From Baylisascaris procyonis (lineage: Eukaryota; Nematoda; Chromadorea; Rhabditida; Ascarididae): a stretch of 64,000 bases of DNA. Numbering within the stretch: position 1 is the stretch's first letter; the number at the start of each line of letters is the position of its first letter. Below are positions 1 through 14,300 of this stretch, in pieces. Position numbers and translations under genes: made by a program. The DNA is taken from contig JAZARR010000089.1 in NCBI GenBank assembly GCA_037389465.1, positions 1,488,001 through 1,552,000 on the forward strand, written 5' to 3'. The notes under the pieces are model-generated. The model was not told the origin of the DNA. It ran no database searches and worked only from the letters and a program-made list of their open reading frames with translations.

Positions 1-1229
1 TTTTTTACCTATTTTGGTAAAGTTAAGGGGAGGGGGAGGGGGGAATTTTAATCTTACAAACTTTTCTCTTTATATTAGTGATCAGTAAGGTTTCTGAAGT
101 AATAACGCTGATTATAAATCATGGAAAAAGTTTTAGTGATGAAAATGAAATTTTTATTTTGTTATAAATGTTACTACTTTTGAAACGAAATGTTGAAATT
201 CTGCATGTAATGAAAGAGACAATCAAAGCCTTGATACCCTTATAACTTGACTTTTAATTGAATCTATCTTATGACGAGTTGATAGAAGCTTCTACGCTAC
301 TTTTTTGGATATATCGTCTTGAAGGCTTTGCAAAGACGACTGATTAAAGAGTGGTATTCATTGTATATATTGCGTTCACTGATTTTGAAGGAGTGAGGTC
401 GAGGTTACTGAGTGAGGTCGAGGTTACTGAAGGTTTAGTTCGAGCTCGGTGCATCTTGACCTTATCAGTTGAGGACCTTAAAGCCATCAGCAGTGGCGAA
501 GTGTCGTATTGAGAGTTTAGGACTATGTAATGTGTGTGAATATACGTGTTTGTGTATATGTGGAAGTTTGGTTTGCATGTGCATGTGCACCCGTGTTTGT
601 GTGTATGTGAGAGAGAGAGGAAGGGAGAGAGAAGAGAGAGGGAGAGGAGGGAGGACGTTCTATGAATGCTTGAAACGTTAGATTTGCCCTGTATGCAATC
701 AGGTAGCATGGCGCTGTCATGTTTGGACCTTGTCGTAAAAAATTTTTACACTGAAATACAGAATACGTTTTTTAAGTATTACTTTAATTGGGCTGAGTTT
801 AAGCGACAACCTTATTTACTTACTTATTTACTTTAATCGACAAAGCATTCATTACGAATAGGTGTCTCTTCATATCGCTTCCACTTCCGCTTAGCTGAAG
901 TTATACGGTAGCGTGAAGGTTAGGGCTTAGGCTCGTCTCCTGCCCATCGGATACTGACGAGTCGATTCATCGTTGTTCCACTCAAGAAGAGGATTCGGAC
1001 TTGCTCCACCGCCTTCGTCCCTATGAGGCGCCTGGTTGGAGTGAGTCGGTAGGACGGAGCCAGATAACCTAGTCGGAGCCCTCTTTAAACCGACCGCGCA
1101 GTAACCAATACCAAACGATGAATTAAGCGACAACCAGGTGTCACTAAATGATTAGGGTGGTCGGTAAATCTGCTATGCAATTGCCGTAGAATATGATATG
1201 ATATGGTATAACGATCGATTTATCTTTAG
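1..1229. other. No gene seen; presumed gbf-1 intron or upstream sequence
   Basis: No gbf-1 N-terminal exon could be recognised here. The stretch holds a two-copy 19-bp repeat (391-428), a GT/GA-rich low-complexity zone (about 530-650) and a GC-richer block at about 900-1135 with no supported coding frame. Confidence 0.6.
391..428. repeat. 19-bp tandem duplication
   Basis: Two perfect copies of GAGTGAGGTCGAGGTTACT, back to back. Confidence 0.95.
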
Positions 1230-2371
1230 CATCAAGGCATCGAATGCGGTGGAAAATATTGCGGATGCGGTGACACACGCAAAATTCGTCGGTAGTTCTG
1301 ATTCGAGCAGTGACGAAGTGGTACTACTCAAAATTTTACAGGTCATTTTCAGTTTTATTTTATGAGTGCGGCAATAAGCTCTTATATCAGTTGAACACCG
1401 ACTGCATTGGCCGATAGTGACCGAAACAGTTTGTAAAGGACTATGATGTAGTTGCAATGTATGTGATGGTGATTGCAACTTACTTTCATCTGTCATGACG
1501 TCATAATGAAACACCTGACGGCTGGTGCAAGAAATAAGGCAGTGATGCAATCCGAATAAGGTGTTCCTTTCTAAGCGCATCGCTTCATGGGAATGAGGGA
1601 TTAGGGGAAAGGCGAGGGGTGGGGGAGGAAGATTCACTTTAATTGTTGCTAAATATTGTTATAGTTTTACATCGGCCAGGAGAGAACTGATGTGTTTCTT
1701 CGATTTCAATCATTGAACACATTTGTATTTATGTGCTAATAGATTCAATGTTTATCTCTGAGTGTATATGTAATGGACTCACAGTGAATGACTGGAAACT
1801 TTTTAGATGTAATAGAGCTAGCCTAAAACAAAGAAAATAGAGAAGCTTAATAGTCACTATGGGAAAACATTTCATTATTTCCTTTTGTTTTTTCCTCACA
1901 TTGTTTAGAAAAAAGTTGATAGAAAATTTCAGTGTTAAGTAAAATAATAGTTTATTAGAGTGAAATGTATGTAAGGGCTTCTCGACGTAGACGTGATCAC
2001 TGCTTCCTCTTTCATCATTCCCCTTTTCATCGGATCCGTACATCCGCCCTCGTTCGCTGCCCAAATCTGTATATCAAGGATGCCGATCGGAGGGGGGGGG
2101 CGCACATTGAATGCCCAAAATTAATTCGACGTGTCGATCGGTTTTCTTTCAGGTTCTAAGGACGTTGTTGCTTACACCAGTAGGACGTCTATTGTCGAAT
2201 GAAAGTGTATGCGAGATGATGCAAAGCTGTTTTCGAATCTGTTTTGAGGATGCACTCAGTGAGTTGTTGAGAAGGGCTGCCGAGGCGACACTCGCTGATA
2301 TGACACAGCTTCTCTTCACCCGACTCCCGTCTTTTAAGGAAGATATCCGACATCCGTATATCAGGAAATTG
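1230..2371 (+). other. gbf-1: gbf-1 DCB (dimerisation/cyclophilin-binding) domain exons
   Basis: Two exons, 1230-1341 and 2153-2371, joined in phase 0. The first carries [11 protein letters not shown] and ends [10 protein letters not shown]; the second continues [20 protein letters not shown] and [20 protein letters not shown]. This is the highly conserved second half of the DCB domain, which in GBF1-family proteins supports dimerisation with the HUS region. The 3' end has [12 protein letters not shown], the usual end of the DCB before a variable linker. The first half of the DCB domain is absent from what I can read. Confidence 0.93.
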
Positions 2372-5300
2372 GTAGGTGGCCTTTACTATGTGATCCCTAC
2401 TCCATGTTTTGTCGTTTTAAGTTTATTACTAGCGTTATCTGTTGCATTATCTGATCGAATTGTTTCCTTGAGAAAATATGAGATGAGCGGTTTTGTAATT
2501 TGCAACGGCTTTGGGCAGGGAATATGCTGTGGGGCATTAGAATTTCACTTGTTATATAATTGGAAATATTTCAGTAAAAGTGAAATAAAAAGTTTCCCCG
2601 TTTAATTAAACATCGAATAAGTTTCTTGATTATTTATTTTACTATGAGCTAACTTTATAATCGGGACTGCTCCAATCTATCGTCATTTCAGCTGCTCTTT
2701 TCATAAAAAGACCTTCAAACATCCTGTTTTCTCATTGAAGGTTGCAACACATCTCATTCGTGCTGTTCTATGTTACATTACAGGTGAAAAGAACTGGTGG
2801 TCTTAATGGAAAGCGGAAACGTCGAAAAGCGCCATCTTCTTCGATCAAAGAGACACGAGCATCTGATGCCGAGGTATCGCTTGATGCAGAAAGGAATATG
2901 GGAGAAGAACAGGTGATCCTTTACTGTGATCTTTGCTGATGGCCTTAATGATCTTTGATGTTTGTAGCCACGTTGGAGCTTATAATAGTCGCCCCTAAAA
3001 CGCAGTGTTGTTGAGGGGACAGTGAGAAAGCTTTTCTTTTGAGAGTGAAGGGGAGCAATAGGGTTGCGAGGGGAGGAGAGAGGAAATAGGCATGAGGCAA
3101 GTATTTTGTGTTTTTATTGAAAAGGAATAGACTTGATTTGAGGGCGTTATAAAATGTTTTTTAAGTTGTTAAATTTCAATCTTATTGCTCATTTGCATCA
3201 AAGAACTAGAGTTTATTGCAGCGTGTTGATGAAAAAACTCCATTGATGCCCCAAGAGGAATCGCCAACTGCATTGGAAAGAAATGAAGATGAAACCAAAG
3301 AGGTTTGTATGCCTGAAACCTCGCCAACGACGGAATCACCTCATCATAACAGTGTAGAATCTTCTGAAGGGAAAATTTCTGAACGGGCTTCTTTGCCTTT
3401 GGGCGATGTTCCACCTGAAATTGGAGGTAAATTTTTGGAGAGCGTTTGATACTTTTGAACAGTTTTATGGCGCATTTGCTGAAGTACAACTTTTATATTT
3501 AAGATCTGCTGGTTAGTTTTGCAATCGGTATTTCAGAGAAAAAAAACTATGAATTGCCGCATGTTCTATTATATCAACCCTTTGACATTAGACATTGAAT
3601 AACCGCTTGAAAGGTTTCCGAGCCGAAGTTTAGTGCTGAAGCAACAAGTAATCTTATATAGTGCAGGTCTCTTCGGTGATACTAAGCGCTTGAATAGAAA
3701 CTTCATGGTTAGAGCTCACTTATTTAGAATATTTCACTTTTTTTGTCCATAAGTTGCTTTCACATTTTCATCGTTGAGTTTGAATCGGGTTTTTAAACGT
3801 TCCCAATTGAGTATTCCAAGGTCAGTAAGGGGACTTTATGATCGAACTTTAAAAGGATATTTTCAGTTCTTCTAATGTGCTTCAGTAAACTCCGATCTGT
3901 GTTTAAAAACTTGCATTATATTACAGTTGCGATTGTCTTAAGCTTCAGCTTCATCTGTAGTCCAAGTTCCCGCTTGTTGCTTGATCTATATATTCCATCT
4001 TGATTGTCTGAATTGATGAAATATTCGTTTATCAGCATTTATAAACGTATCAGCAAAATATCAGTTTTCGTATGTTTATAAATGATTAGATAAACACCAA
4101 ATATTAGAGTTATTAAAGTTTAAAGTTATTTGAACAATAAACGCATCGCTTATACGTTTTATATGAGAATAAAAAAAATCGTTATTAAAGTTTTTATAAA
4201 TAGTGAATGCTTATGATAGGAGATGAATAAATTACGTCTGCGTTAGGTTTTGACGTCGTCACATCGGATTCATGCAATAATGCGATTCCGATTGAGCCCT
4301 CAATAAGCGATCAAAAAACAGCTATCGAATTGAGGGATGAAGCACCAACGGTAGTCGTATCGAGTGAAGAGTTGGATGATGGTGTGGTACCAGACAACGA
4401 TGATGTATGTTTTTCATTTTTTCTTCTACAAAAGTGCCATTTTTGGCTTCTATCGTTGGCGACTACTTAGAGTTGTCCAAATAGCCCTAAGTCGTCCTTC
4501 AAGTTATCTATTTCAGTTTATTATCTATTTAATAGCGCAATCGTCATTTATGACTTTTGGCTTTCGGTTTCTCCCAGATTAAAATGCGACCGGGGAGGTC
4601 GGGGGGTAGGGGCCGAGGGCAGGATAACCATGCTTCCTCTTTGTTGATGCATAAAAGGGCATGCTGCACGCTCATGTTCTTGCTTCGTCCATCCCATTGT
4701 GTCCTATTCTTTTCTATGTAGCCTTTTTTGCAAATACAATTTTTTTTTGCGTTTAGTCATGGATTACCTTATTAAGTCTCCATGATTTGCAGGTTTGCTC
4801 TTCTTTTTTTTTTTTTTGCTTACGCAGGCAATTTGTTGACATTTTTATAATTTGAAGCTCACGTTTCGATGTCTTTTATTGTAATACGTAGTCGGGTTTG
4901 TCACATTCCTTCTTGTGTACCTTATAATTAGCAAATGAAATGACTGTGGTTTCGTTTTTTTTTTTGTTTTAGATTAGTGTAAAGTTTCATATTTGGGATC
5001 GAGTATATCTAAACGGAGATGATTCTTTGTCATCTGGGAGGAGATAAGCTCAGGTGCACTAATCTTTTGAATAATGCGTAAGAATGAGATCAGTAAATTA
5101 GTTTGCAGAAAGCTTCAAACTTGGTGAATATAGGTAAAATTTGTCGAAATATGGAGAATAAAGTTAGATGGAGGCAAGAAGAGAAGAATGGTGGACTGCT
5201 GGTTGCATCTTTCCTGAATCTGAGTGATGATCTAGTATCATTGGTGTGAGTCGTAGCCATGGAATGGTTGCACTTATAGGCGATGCAGCTATGCGATATG

Positions 5301-8300
5301 ATTGAAGTTCGAGTATTTCAGAGCACGGCATCAGAAGATGGTAATGATAGTGGAGCTTGCGTAACGCAACCACAGCGACAGCGTATCAATGATAGAGGAG
5401 TGCGCTTTATTCCTGAATCAGAAAAGGTCTCTTCTTTATCAGTTCTTTATCAGTTATCAGTTCAGTTCTATAATGAAATTTAGTGGGCAATTCGAAGGAG
5501 TTAGATAACTCAGGGAACGAATGGAATGCGATGATTGTTCTGGGTATAGAAATGAGGTAATTGAACATATAGGGAAAAAGCATACTTACTGCCAGCCTAT
5601 ATTTATTGAACGGGTTCGTGATGTTTATTTAGTGTGAAGGAAGGGTGTGGGAGATGAGAGGCATGATAGGATTATCAAATTTTGCACCCTTAGGTTTATG
5701 CGTCTTGAAAGTATTTTGTTACTGTAGTTGTTATTTGGTTGCTAAAGGGCTATAGGAACGTTTTCTATGAGGAAGGAATATGGCCATGTTTGTAGAATTA
5801 TGTATTGTAGGAAGAGCGTGCAGCATTACGCCGTGAAACGGAGTCACCGGAGCCGATCACTGTTAAGCCAACATCTCACATTCCCTATGGACTTCCATGT
5901 GCTCGCGAACTGCTCAGGTATGTGCTGTCGTCTTTTATCTTTACTTTTTACTTTCTTATGTAATATATTGATCTGAAAGAGAAGTATTGAAACATATAGA
6001 AGTGGTTATGAATGAATTTTGTTTTTTTTTTGTTTTTTTTTTTTTTTTGGGAATTCATTTCACTACGCATAAGATTTTCCAGTGTTTTTGGGTATACGAG
6101 ATTATGTCGAAATGAGAAGCAGATTTTATTATGGAGATGGGGCGAACAGGTAAGAAACGGGTAGTAAATCGTTGGCTAGAACGAGATCGTTGAATGGATT
6201 TATTAAGTAGTTGTCTTTGGTGTATTGCATCACTTTTTTTTTTAAATTACAAGTGCAGCGGGGATTGATTCTCATATTTAATTGTTTTTCAGGTCATATG
6301 GAAAAATCATTTTTGTGTGGATGGAGAACGGAATATTCATAGTATTTTGCGGTCGTATTTAAATGAATAGCGTAATAAAAGAGTTGCTTTTTTTTTTAGA
6401 TTTTTGATCGCATTAACGAATCCTTTGGATCGCGCAAACACCGAATCGATGATTCTAATGGGTTTAAATTTGTTGACTGTGGCTCTCGAGGCAGGTGCTG
6501 ATTATCTTCAGAATTACGCGCTACTAATGCCGTTGGTCAAAAACGAATTGTGTCGAGCTCTGTTGCAGGTACGTTTATTTAATTCTGCACTGTTTTTATT
6601 TTGATGATTATGTGATGTATCGTATGCATTGTAATATTACCCCTGGGCCTTATCTTTTGTTCGGGAAAGTTGTGTTAATTGCCTAAAGAGTTGCTTTGCT
6701 AAACAGATAGTTCTTTTAATGAATGTAATGTAGCTATTGGATATCCCTGAACTATTATTGAATAATATATTTATTTGTCTATAAATAATTATAATCAATT
6801 TATTAAAAAAAAAGAATAAATCTTGATAGTTCCTGCTACCGATGTGATATTATGCTGTTTATGATGATAGGGATACTGTGATTATCACTAACCGTAACTA
6901 ATGGTTATTGTTGTTGAAAATGAGTATACGCGTTATATTTAGTTATTGGATACGGAGAAGTTGCCAGTATTCGCGGCAACGAATCGAGTCTGTTTCCTTC
7001 TATTCGAAGCTTTGCGTACTTCTTTAAAATTTCAAATGGAATCGTATTTCAATAAACTTAAATCGATTGTTACCAGTGAACAGGTTGGTGGACATATTTA
7101 TTCATAGGATAGAGGAAAGTCTGTTTTTTTTTTTTACAAAATTCTTTTTTTTTGAAGCGATGAGCTTTTTTTTTGTATTCGTAGACGAAGGCAGTGGCAG
7201 TCGATGTTGAGAAATATTACTGCTTTTCCATCGTAACAAGATGTAGGCGTATATATGTCGCTTTCGGGTTGATGTGGTACCTGTTGATTAATGTTTATAC
7301 ATAGAGATAGCAGTCATGGATCAGCTGGTTGCAAATAGCATTCTATGTTTATTTTTATTTTCTATTATACCAATATTTAAGTTCCAATTAATGGCGAAAG
7401 ATAAAGAGAACTAATGATTGATGAAAAGGTAGATAAATTTTTATGATAGATGTTAAGTAAAGTTGGACCGATTCTATGAAAAGATTGCGATAATGTGGTA
7501 ATTTACAGAGTCGAATTAGCTATGAGCAAAAGGAAATGGCATTGGAGAGTATCGTAGAATTGTGGCGAATACCAGGTTTAGTTACGGAGCTCTATTTGAA
7601 TTACGATTGCGATCTCTATTGCTCGAATCTTTTCGAAGATTTAACAAAGGTAAATCATAGTTGAGTTTTGCGTCTCTTTCTCATTGAAGAATAGTGGATT
7701 TAATTGTTTTCTCTTACTGCAACAATAATGGTTTTTTTTAAATAATTGCGTTCAGAAGTTTAGGTAGTTGTTGGAGTTCATAGAGAATTGATGATTAAGT
7801 GGGAGAAACGCGATACTGGAATTGCTGTTAGTTTATTTTATTTATTTAATTAATGATCTGATTTGAATGATAAGGTGATAAGGTGAACTTCAACTGATAG
7901 CGGCCACCTTTTTTTGCGTCTGCATTCGATTGTGCTTTGATTTCAGCTTCTTTTGGAAAATGCATTCCCAGTGATGGGTCTTCGATCGACGCATATTCTC
8001 TCATTGGATGCACTTCTAACCGTTATCGATACTATTGATGTTAATTGTGTCTATCGTCAGGCTGGCGGTATTCAAACGCGCATTTCCCCTAAGTACGATT
8101 GATCATCAGTGATTGCTTGGTTAATCAAGGGTTTATCAGTGGTTATCCGAGAGATCATGGGAAAGTTATCCATGTTATGCTGCTTTGTGCCTGTATTATA
8201 GGATGAGTCGCACCTTGGCTCTGTTAGGCACATCCTGAAATGGTCATATGAAACCAGAAAGGTGAAATGGCCACCAGCAGTGATCTTTTAACGTTTTTAT

Positions 8301-11300
8301 TCTCCCACCGCTTATAGTTCGCATCCCTCATTTGTACATATTCCGGAAGTCAAGATTCTTTAGCATCTCATCTCGCTGCCTAAAACGAAATCAAGGAAGA
8401 GGGCGGAAAATTTTCAACAGAATGCGTATAACAGCCAAATAATTCGGTATTCCATAAAGCAGTCGCACCTCGTTTCACCATCTTTTCTTTGTCTGTTACG
8501 TTAAAGAATCGTGCAATTGAGTTGACAACGGATATGAAGGTATGAATGACAAATGCGAAATTGATTCGATTTACTGATAGGTTGTTTTCTTAGCATTTTT
8601 CAGGTAGTTGATTTCTTTTGTTGTTTTTTTTTTTTAGAAATCAATAGTTTTCAGCTCATCCTCAACGCAGCTTCGTCTTCCTGTAATTAGTGGATTTTCG
8701 TTCGGAAAGCAAATAGAGCATTCTGATGGGCTAAAGGAAGATTCAGATGGTGTGAATACGATCAGCAAAATTTCATCGGAAGTAAAAGGTTTGTATTTTA
8801 GGCATTACCTTTTGTGTTCTATTCTCTCCTATATGGTTTCGGTGATTTTCTGGAAGTTTGGAAGTTTAAACAGTAGATGTGCTTATGTGATAAATTGTGG
8901 TGTGCGGTGATCGCTACTGGAAAGGGGAGAGGAATGAGCGCAGATTTGACCCTATATTATAGTTTTAGGTAAACCTTATTTCTTAAACCTTAAACCTTAA
9001 ACCTTAATCTTATAGAATAAGATTGCGCTAATTGTATTACGGCTTTATCTTCATAACCGTATGCATAAACATAAAAATGTTTCATAAACAAGTATTTTTG
9101 TTGTTTTTGCACTGTTTTTTTTTTTTTTTTGATTTTACATCCTGTAAAACCGACGAGCAATTCAGGTTTATTTCATTTCATGGGGGAGGGGAGGGGGAGT
9201 TTTTCTGGTCATGACGTCATAGTTCATAGAACACACTTTTTCTATTCATCATTTGATAGTGTTATATTGTTTCTATTAAGTGCTTATGTAGTGCTATTTT
9301 TTATTCTTCTTGATTGAGTTTAATAAGCGAATGGGCGCGCTGTATTATTTCTGTCCTACTATATGGTTTTAGATCATTCAATATAGATTGATCAAAACTT
9401 AGAGAGCTTTTTTAGGAAGTTAAAAGCACAAATTTGGGCTTTTTGGACTTTTTTTTTTGTATCGCAGCTTAGACATGCGTTCAGGTGGTATTTTTCTTCA
9501 GCGAACGAGGTGGACGATGAGACGTGTGCATTATTGGAATCGCTATTGCCTGCTTCAGCAGTTCGTGCGAATCGTATGGCACCATCTAAGAAGCTGCCAT
9601 CGATCGGTGAAGTCATCGAACGAAAAAAGCAGAAAAGAATCATCACAGAAGGCACCGATCTCTTCAACCAGGATCCCAAGAAGGGTAAATCAACGTGTTT
9701 TTGAGGAGCAAAGAAAATTGTTTTTTAATTGTTTAGTTTTCTGCGACTTTTTTCTCGAGTATGATCTCAGATGTCATTGTTAAGTTTAAGTGATGTGGTT
9801 TTTCTATTCTACGTTGGAGGAAGAGGATTGATGCTTGAAGATTTTTATCGTAACTGTTTGGTTTAAACTATGAGATACGATGTGTTAGAACTGAGAGAAA
9901 GAGCGCGGGGGAATGTTCGATGACAGGATAAATTCACAGCTTCTGCGTCGGAATTGCTGTATGGGCTTTTATTACTGGCGTTGCTCGTTCGCTGTATTAG
10001 TTCTGATCGCACAATGGTTTTTTGATTGAAAGTTATTGTCCCACAGTCTTGGATTTTTATGTAATCGAATAAAGCGATCCTTTTTTTTTTGCGATTATAG
10101 ACCAAACGCCATTCCATGAGAGGTAATCTTATTTGCAGGAATCGAGTTTTTAAAGGAGAAGGGCATTCTGAAAGCGCCGTTGGATCCAGTCGACGTTGTC
10201 GCTTGGCTACGCGAAAATCCACGGCTTGATAAGAAGCGAATTGCGGATTATATCTGCAGGTGTTTTATTATCTTTTTAAGCAGTCATAGACCTGTTGAAA
10301 AGAGCGAATGGTATTCTACTGAATCCTTTTAAGTGAAAGAGTTCTCTCAAGAGTCATAAGAATCCTCGCAGACTTCGCTCATTTTCCCTCAAATTTTATA
10401 CTGCCTGAGAAATTCTATGTCATGATTTACTGAAATTTCGATTCGATATTTACCTGAAGTAATTTCTTTATTGGTTCCTCAGGCCAATGATCCCTTCTCA
10501 TTCAATTTCATCGTTGTGGTACTATGTGTTCCTTTATACAGTAATGATGTATTCTTAGATTATACTTGAGGTTCTTTTTCATTTATAATGAGGGCGTCAT
10601 TTTTTTTAGCTTCTGTAGATATCTAGGCATCTACAAGTGAAATCTATTGCAGTCGCAAGAATTTGGCGGTGTTGGACGCATTTGTACGATCGTTTCCATT
10701 CGAGAACACTCGTTTGGATGACGCTCTTCGAATGTTCTTGGAAACGTTTCGGTTGCCAGGTGAAGCTGCAGAAATATCGATGGTAATGCAACATTTCGCT
10801 GGTGCGTTCTTCGAGATATCTTTTGCATGTGTTGTTAAATTCAGATAAGGGAAACGAGAAAAAATGGAGCTGATTGTGAAGGTGTAATAGGGAAAGGTTT
10901 AAGGGGGGAGGGAGGGGGATCCGATGATTCAAGTTAAAGGATATGCACATAGATGAGATGAGCAGTGAAGACAAAAGAGCAATTCGGTTAGTGTAAGTTA
11001 GGTAATCTGTCAGCACCAAAGATTTCAATGATATAAGCTAATGTTGACCATCGCAGCATATTTACTTGTCAGTGAAGATGTGTTTTTGCATTGGTTTAAA
11101 TTGAGATCCACCATTAAATAGGAATAGGATTAGAAACGAGTAAGGAGGTAATGGAGATTCCACTCTCTTCTCCATTTAAAATTCTCAACAATTCTCGATT
11201 GTTTTGCTGCTGTTTTAGCGATCGCTATACACATACTCAACGTTGAACATAATCGTAATAATAGGCTTGTCAAGGGTTAATTGTTTTCGTAATAATTGAA

Positions 11301-14300
11301 ATTATTTTAAGCTACGAAATGAGGGGTTATTGATTTGATAAATATCTTAATTTGAAGAGGAAAGATAATTCGGCGAGAATCATCTGTTCAGTTAAGCCAG
11401 CATGCAGCTCACTTTTGCAGACACTGTTCAGCTGTTGATGGGAGAGCATCACTGTGATGTAGTATTGATTGATTGCCTGTATTGATTGATTGCTATCTTT
11501 GATCACTGCTCTTCTCAATGTGTTGCATAAGTTTTGGTCGGATCCATGAATCTACCGTTACATTAATTCGCTTGTTTCCCGGGAGTATTGAAACATAAGA
11601 TGGTGATGTGATAAAAAGCGATGCTAAAAACTCGTATTTATATTTTGGAATGAGTGGGGATAGAAACAAGCTGCGATTGAGTGAACGTTGCGATATTTAT
11701 AAGCCACCTTTACATCATATATTGCTGTTTGCTTGATATTGCTGTTTACTATTTATTAGATATATTAGAACAGCAATTCTTGTGAGTTACACGCGTTTAT
11801 TCATTAGTTCAGTTCATCATTAGGCAAGGTGTTTTTATTTTGCAGATCATTGGTACAAAGCGAACGGAGAGCCGTTCAATCATGTCGATGCGGCATTCAC
11901 TCTTGCTTACGCAGTGATTATGTTGAATACCGATCAGCATAACCCTCAAGCTAGTTTTTTATTTTTTTTTTTTGGACGTTTTATACAAGATCTTATTGGT
12001 TAAAAGTTGACGCATAGAGTAGTGCATTAATAACGCATTGCGTCGAGGTATATTCAGAAGTTTCGTATAGCGATAACGCTGGGGAGGGGATCGGAGAGGG
12101 GGGAAGGTTGGGGTTATTGTTGATAAGGCCTGTCAACATATCCGGACTACTTGCATAAATCAGTTACCCTACGGTCCACCCATTTCGATTACATTTCAAA
12201 TTTTACACTTCGGTAGAGGGGATATATCGATCAAACATGACAGAATGGGATTTATTGAGTGGATGAATTTCTTTGGTTTATTTGCTTCGCTTTTCTGGTT
12301 TCTTGTATTATAAGGATTCGAATCTGTGTGCATCTAATTGCTCTTTATTATATTTAAATGAACTGGAAAATTACAATTTAAGGTTCGACGTAACCAACCA
12401 CCAATGCAAGTGGAATGCTTCAAGCGCAATCTATCAGGCACAAATGGTGGGCAAGATTTTGATGGGGATATGTTGGAGCAAATGTTCCATGCTATCAGGT
12501 AATTCAATTTTCTTTTGATTTATTCAGATTTGATTTCCTCAGAGGTTATCATGCCCCGGCGAGCGATAGATTTGCCAAATGAATCCCTCATGCCTGTATG
12601 TAAACAATTTTTAGCTTTGAGATATTTTAATCGGCTGCAGTTCTTAATGATTCATGGTCATTTGTGGTAAATGACTAAGCGTTTGCATACATAATTCGTA
12701 GACATTAACAGTGTAATTGTTTCGTTTCAGGACCGAAGAGATTGTGATGCCTGCCGAACAAGTTGGTCTGGTCAAAGAAAATTATTTGTGGAAGGTGGGT
12801 ATCTATTTTTTGAACCTTATCTCTTTATATATTTTTGCAAAATGATCGATGATAGTTCTCCACTTCAACTGGACATTGTTCACTTTTGTGATAATGGTCT
12901 ATTTTGGAGTAAATTGTGTCGATATTATTTAGCAGTTTTAATCTTTCTTTTTACCGTCTCTTATTCAAAGATACATATTCAGTCTACAATATTTTATAAA
13001 GGTTTGAACTTGTTTCAGGTGTTATTACGACGAGGAGAGACTAAAGAGGGCGAATTTATCCACGTGCCAGCCGGGTGGAATGACCACGACCTCTTTGGAA
13101 TAATTTGGGGACCCGCCACTGCAGCGCTTTCATTTGTCTTCGACAAAAGCGACCAAGAAAGCATTCTGCAGGTCAGTTGCGATTGCTTTAATGGATTAAA
13201 TGAGTTTATTTAAAATAACTAAGACGCTTCGTTGTAGATGTGTAAGGGGCATATAAGGGAGATCAGCAGAATGCAGATCAACTGCCTTTTTGCAGAGCAG
13301 GGGAAATGGCGACTAGGCGACAGATCAAGCTGTCTACCAATGCCTTAATGATCTCGTGGTAGAACAAATTATCTACAAATGCCTTGAGGCAAAACTCGGG
13401 GTGTATAAAAGGGAAACGCAATTGCTCGAAAGTTCAGTGTGTGTGGATTTCGTCTACTCGGGCATGTGGTGTCGCGAGCACGTCAGCTTGGAGCTGCGTG
13501 CTGGGATGGTTGGTGTCAGAGGTCGCGCAAGGGGGGAAGGGGGCACTGCGGATAATGCCGAAGCCCTCTTAGGGTTAGCGTTCGTCATCCCCTCTTACTG
13601 TGCTGGCTCCACACCGCACCTGACAAGCCTCAACAGAAACCAACCAAACCCTTGCAAATTTTTGTAGATTTATAAAGCAAATGCGGATGTGAGTATTTTG
13701 CTGTTTGGGATACAGTAAAAGAGTGCGATGTTAGAGCAATTTAGTGCGGGGGAAGGATTTTCCGTCGAAGGGAATTCGTCGGAGCTGGACTTCTATCGAG
13801 GAAGTCGAGGAGAAGAAAGATGGGGGAGCTGTGACGGAGTCTGCGGTGGGGATTTAGTCGAGGAAGGTGGACCCCACACCATACTGCATTGGAATGTATG
13901 ATTCAACAACGATGAGAGATGGATTTTATATGGAGTGCTGGATATTCATTTAGTGATTTCAAGCAAATGAACCGTTTCGCATTTTGACTTCGATAAAGTA
14001 TTTGAATTTCAGAAATCATTGAACGGCTATCGTAAATGTGCATCGATCGCAGCTCATTATGGTATGAGTGATGTGTTCGATAATCTTATCATCCATCTTT
14101 GTAAATTCTCAACTCTAATGACATCTGCTGAAGGTTTGCATTTCATTTTAGCACGATAAGTTTAGATTCTTAGTGATTTGTTGTTTTTTTAATTGTTATT
14201 ATTTGTGAGCTGTCGACTTACTTGTATTGTGTTTGAACTATTGTATCGAGGAATTGTTATTGTGGGTATTTTGTTTTGTACTAGTAGTAATAAGCTTTCT

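Noticed and set aside
1173..1637. 154-codon open frame on the minus strand
   Set aside because: Antisense to the gbf-1 exon 1230-1341 and flanking intron; no recognisable similarity and no splice context.
8967..9012. Telomere-like CCTTAAA repeats
   Set aside because: Only about three imperfect 7-mers and not the nematode TTAGGC unit; simple repeat.
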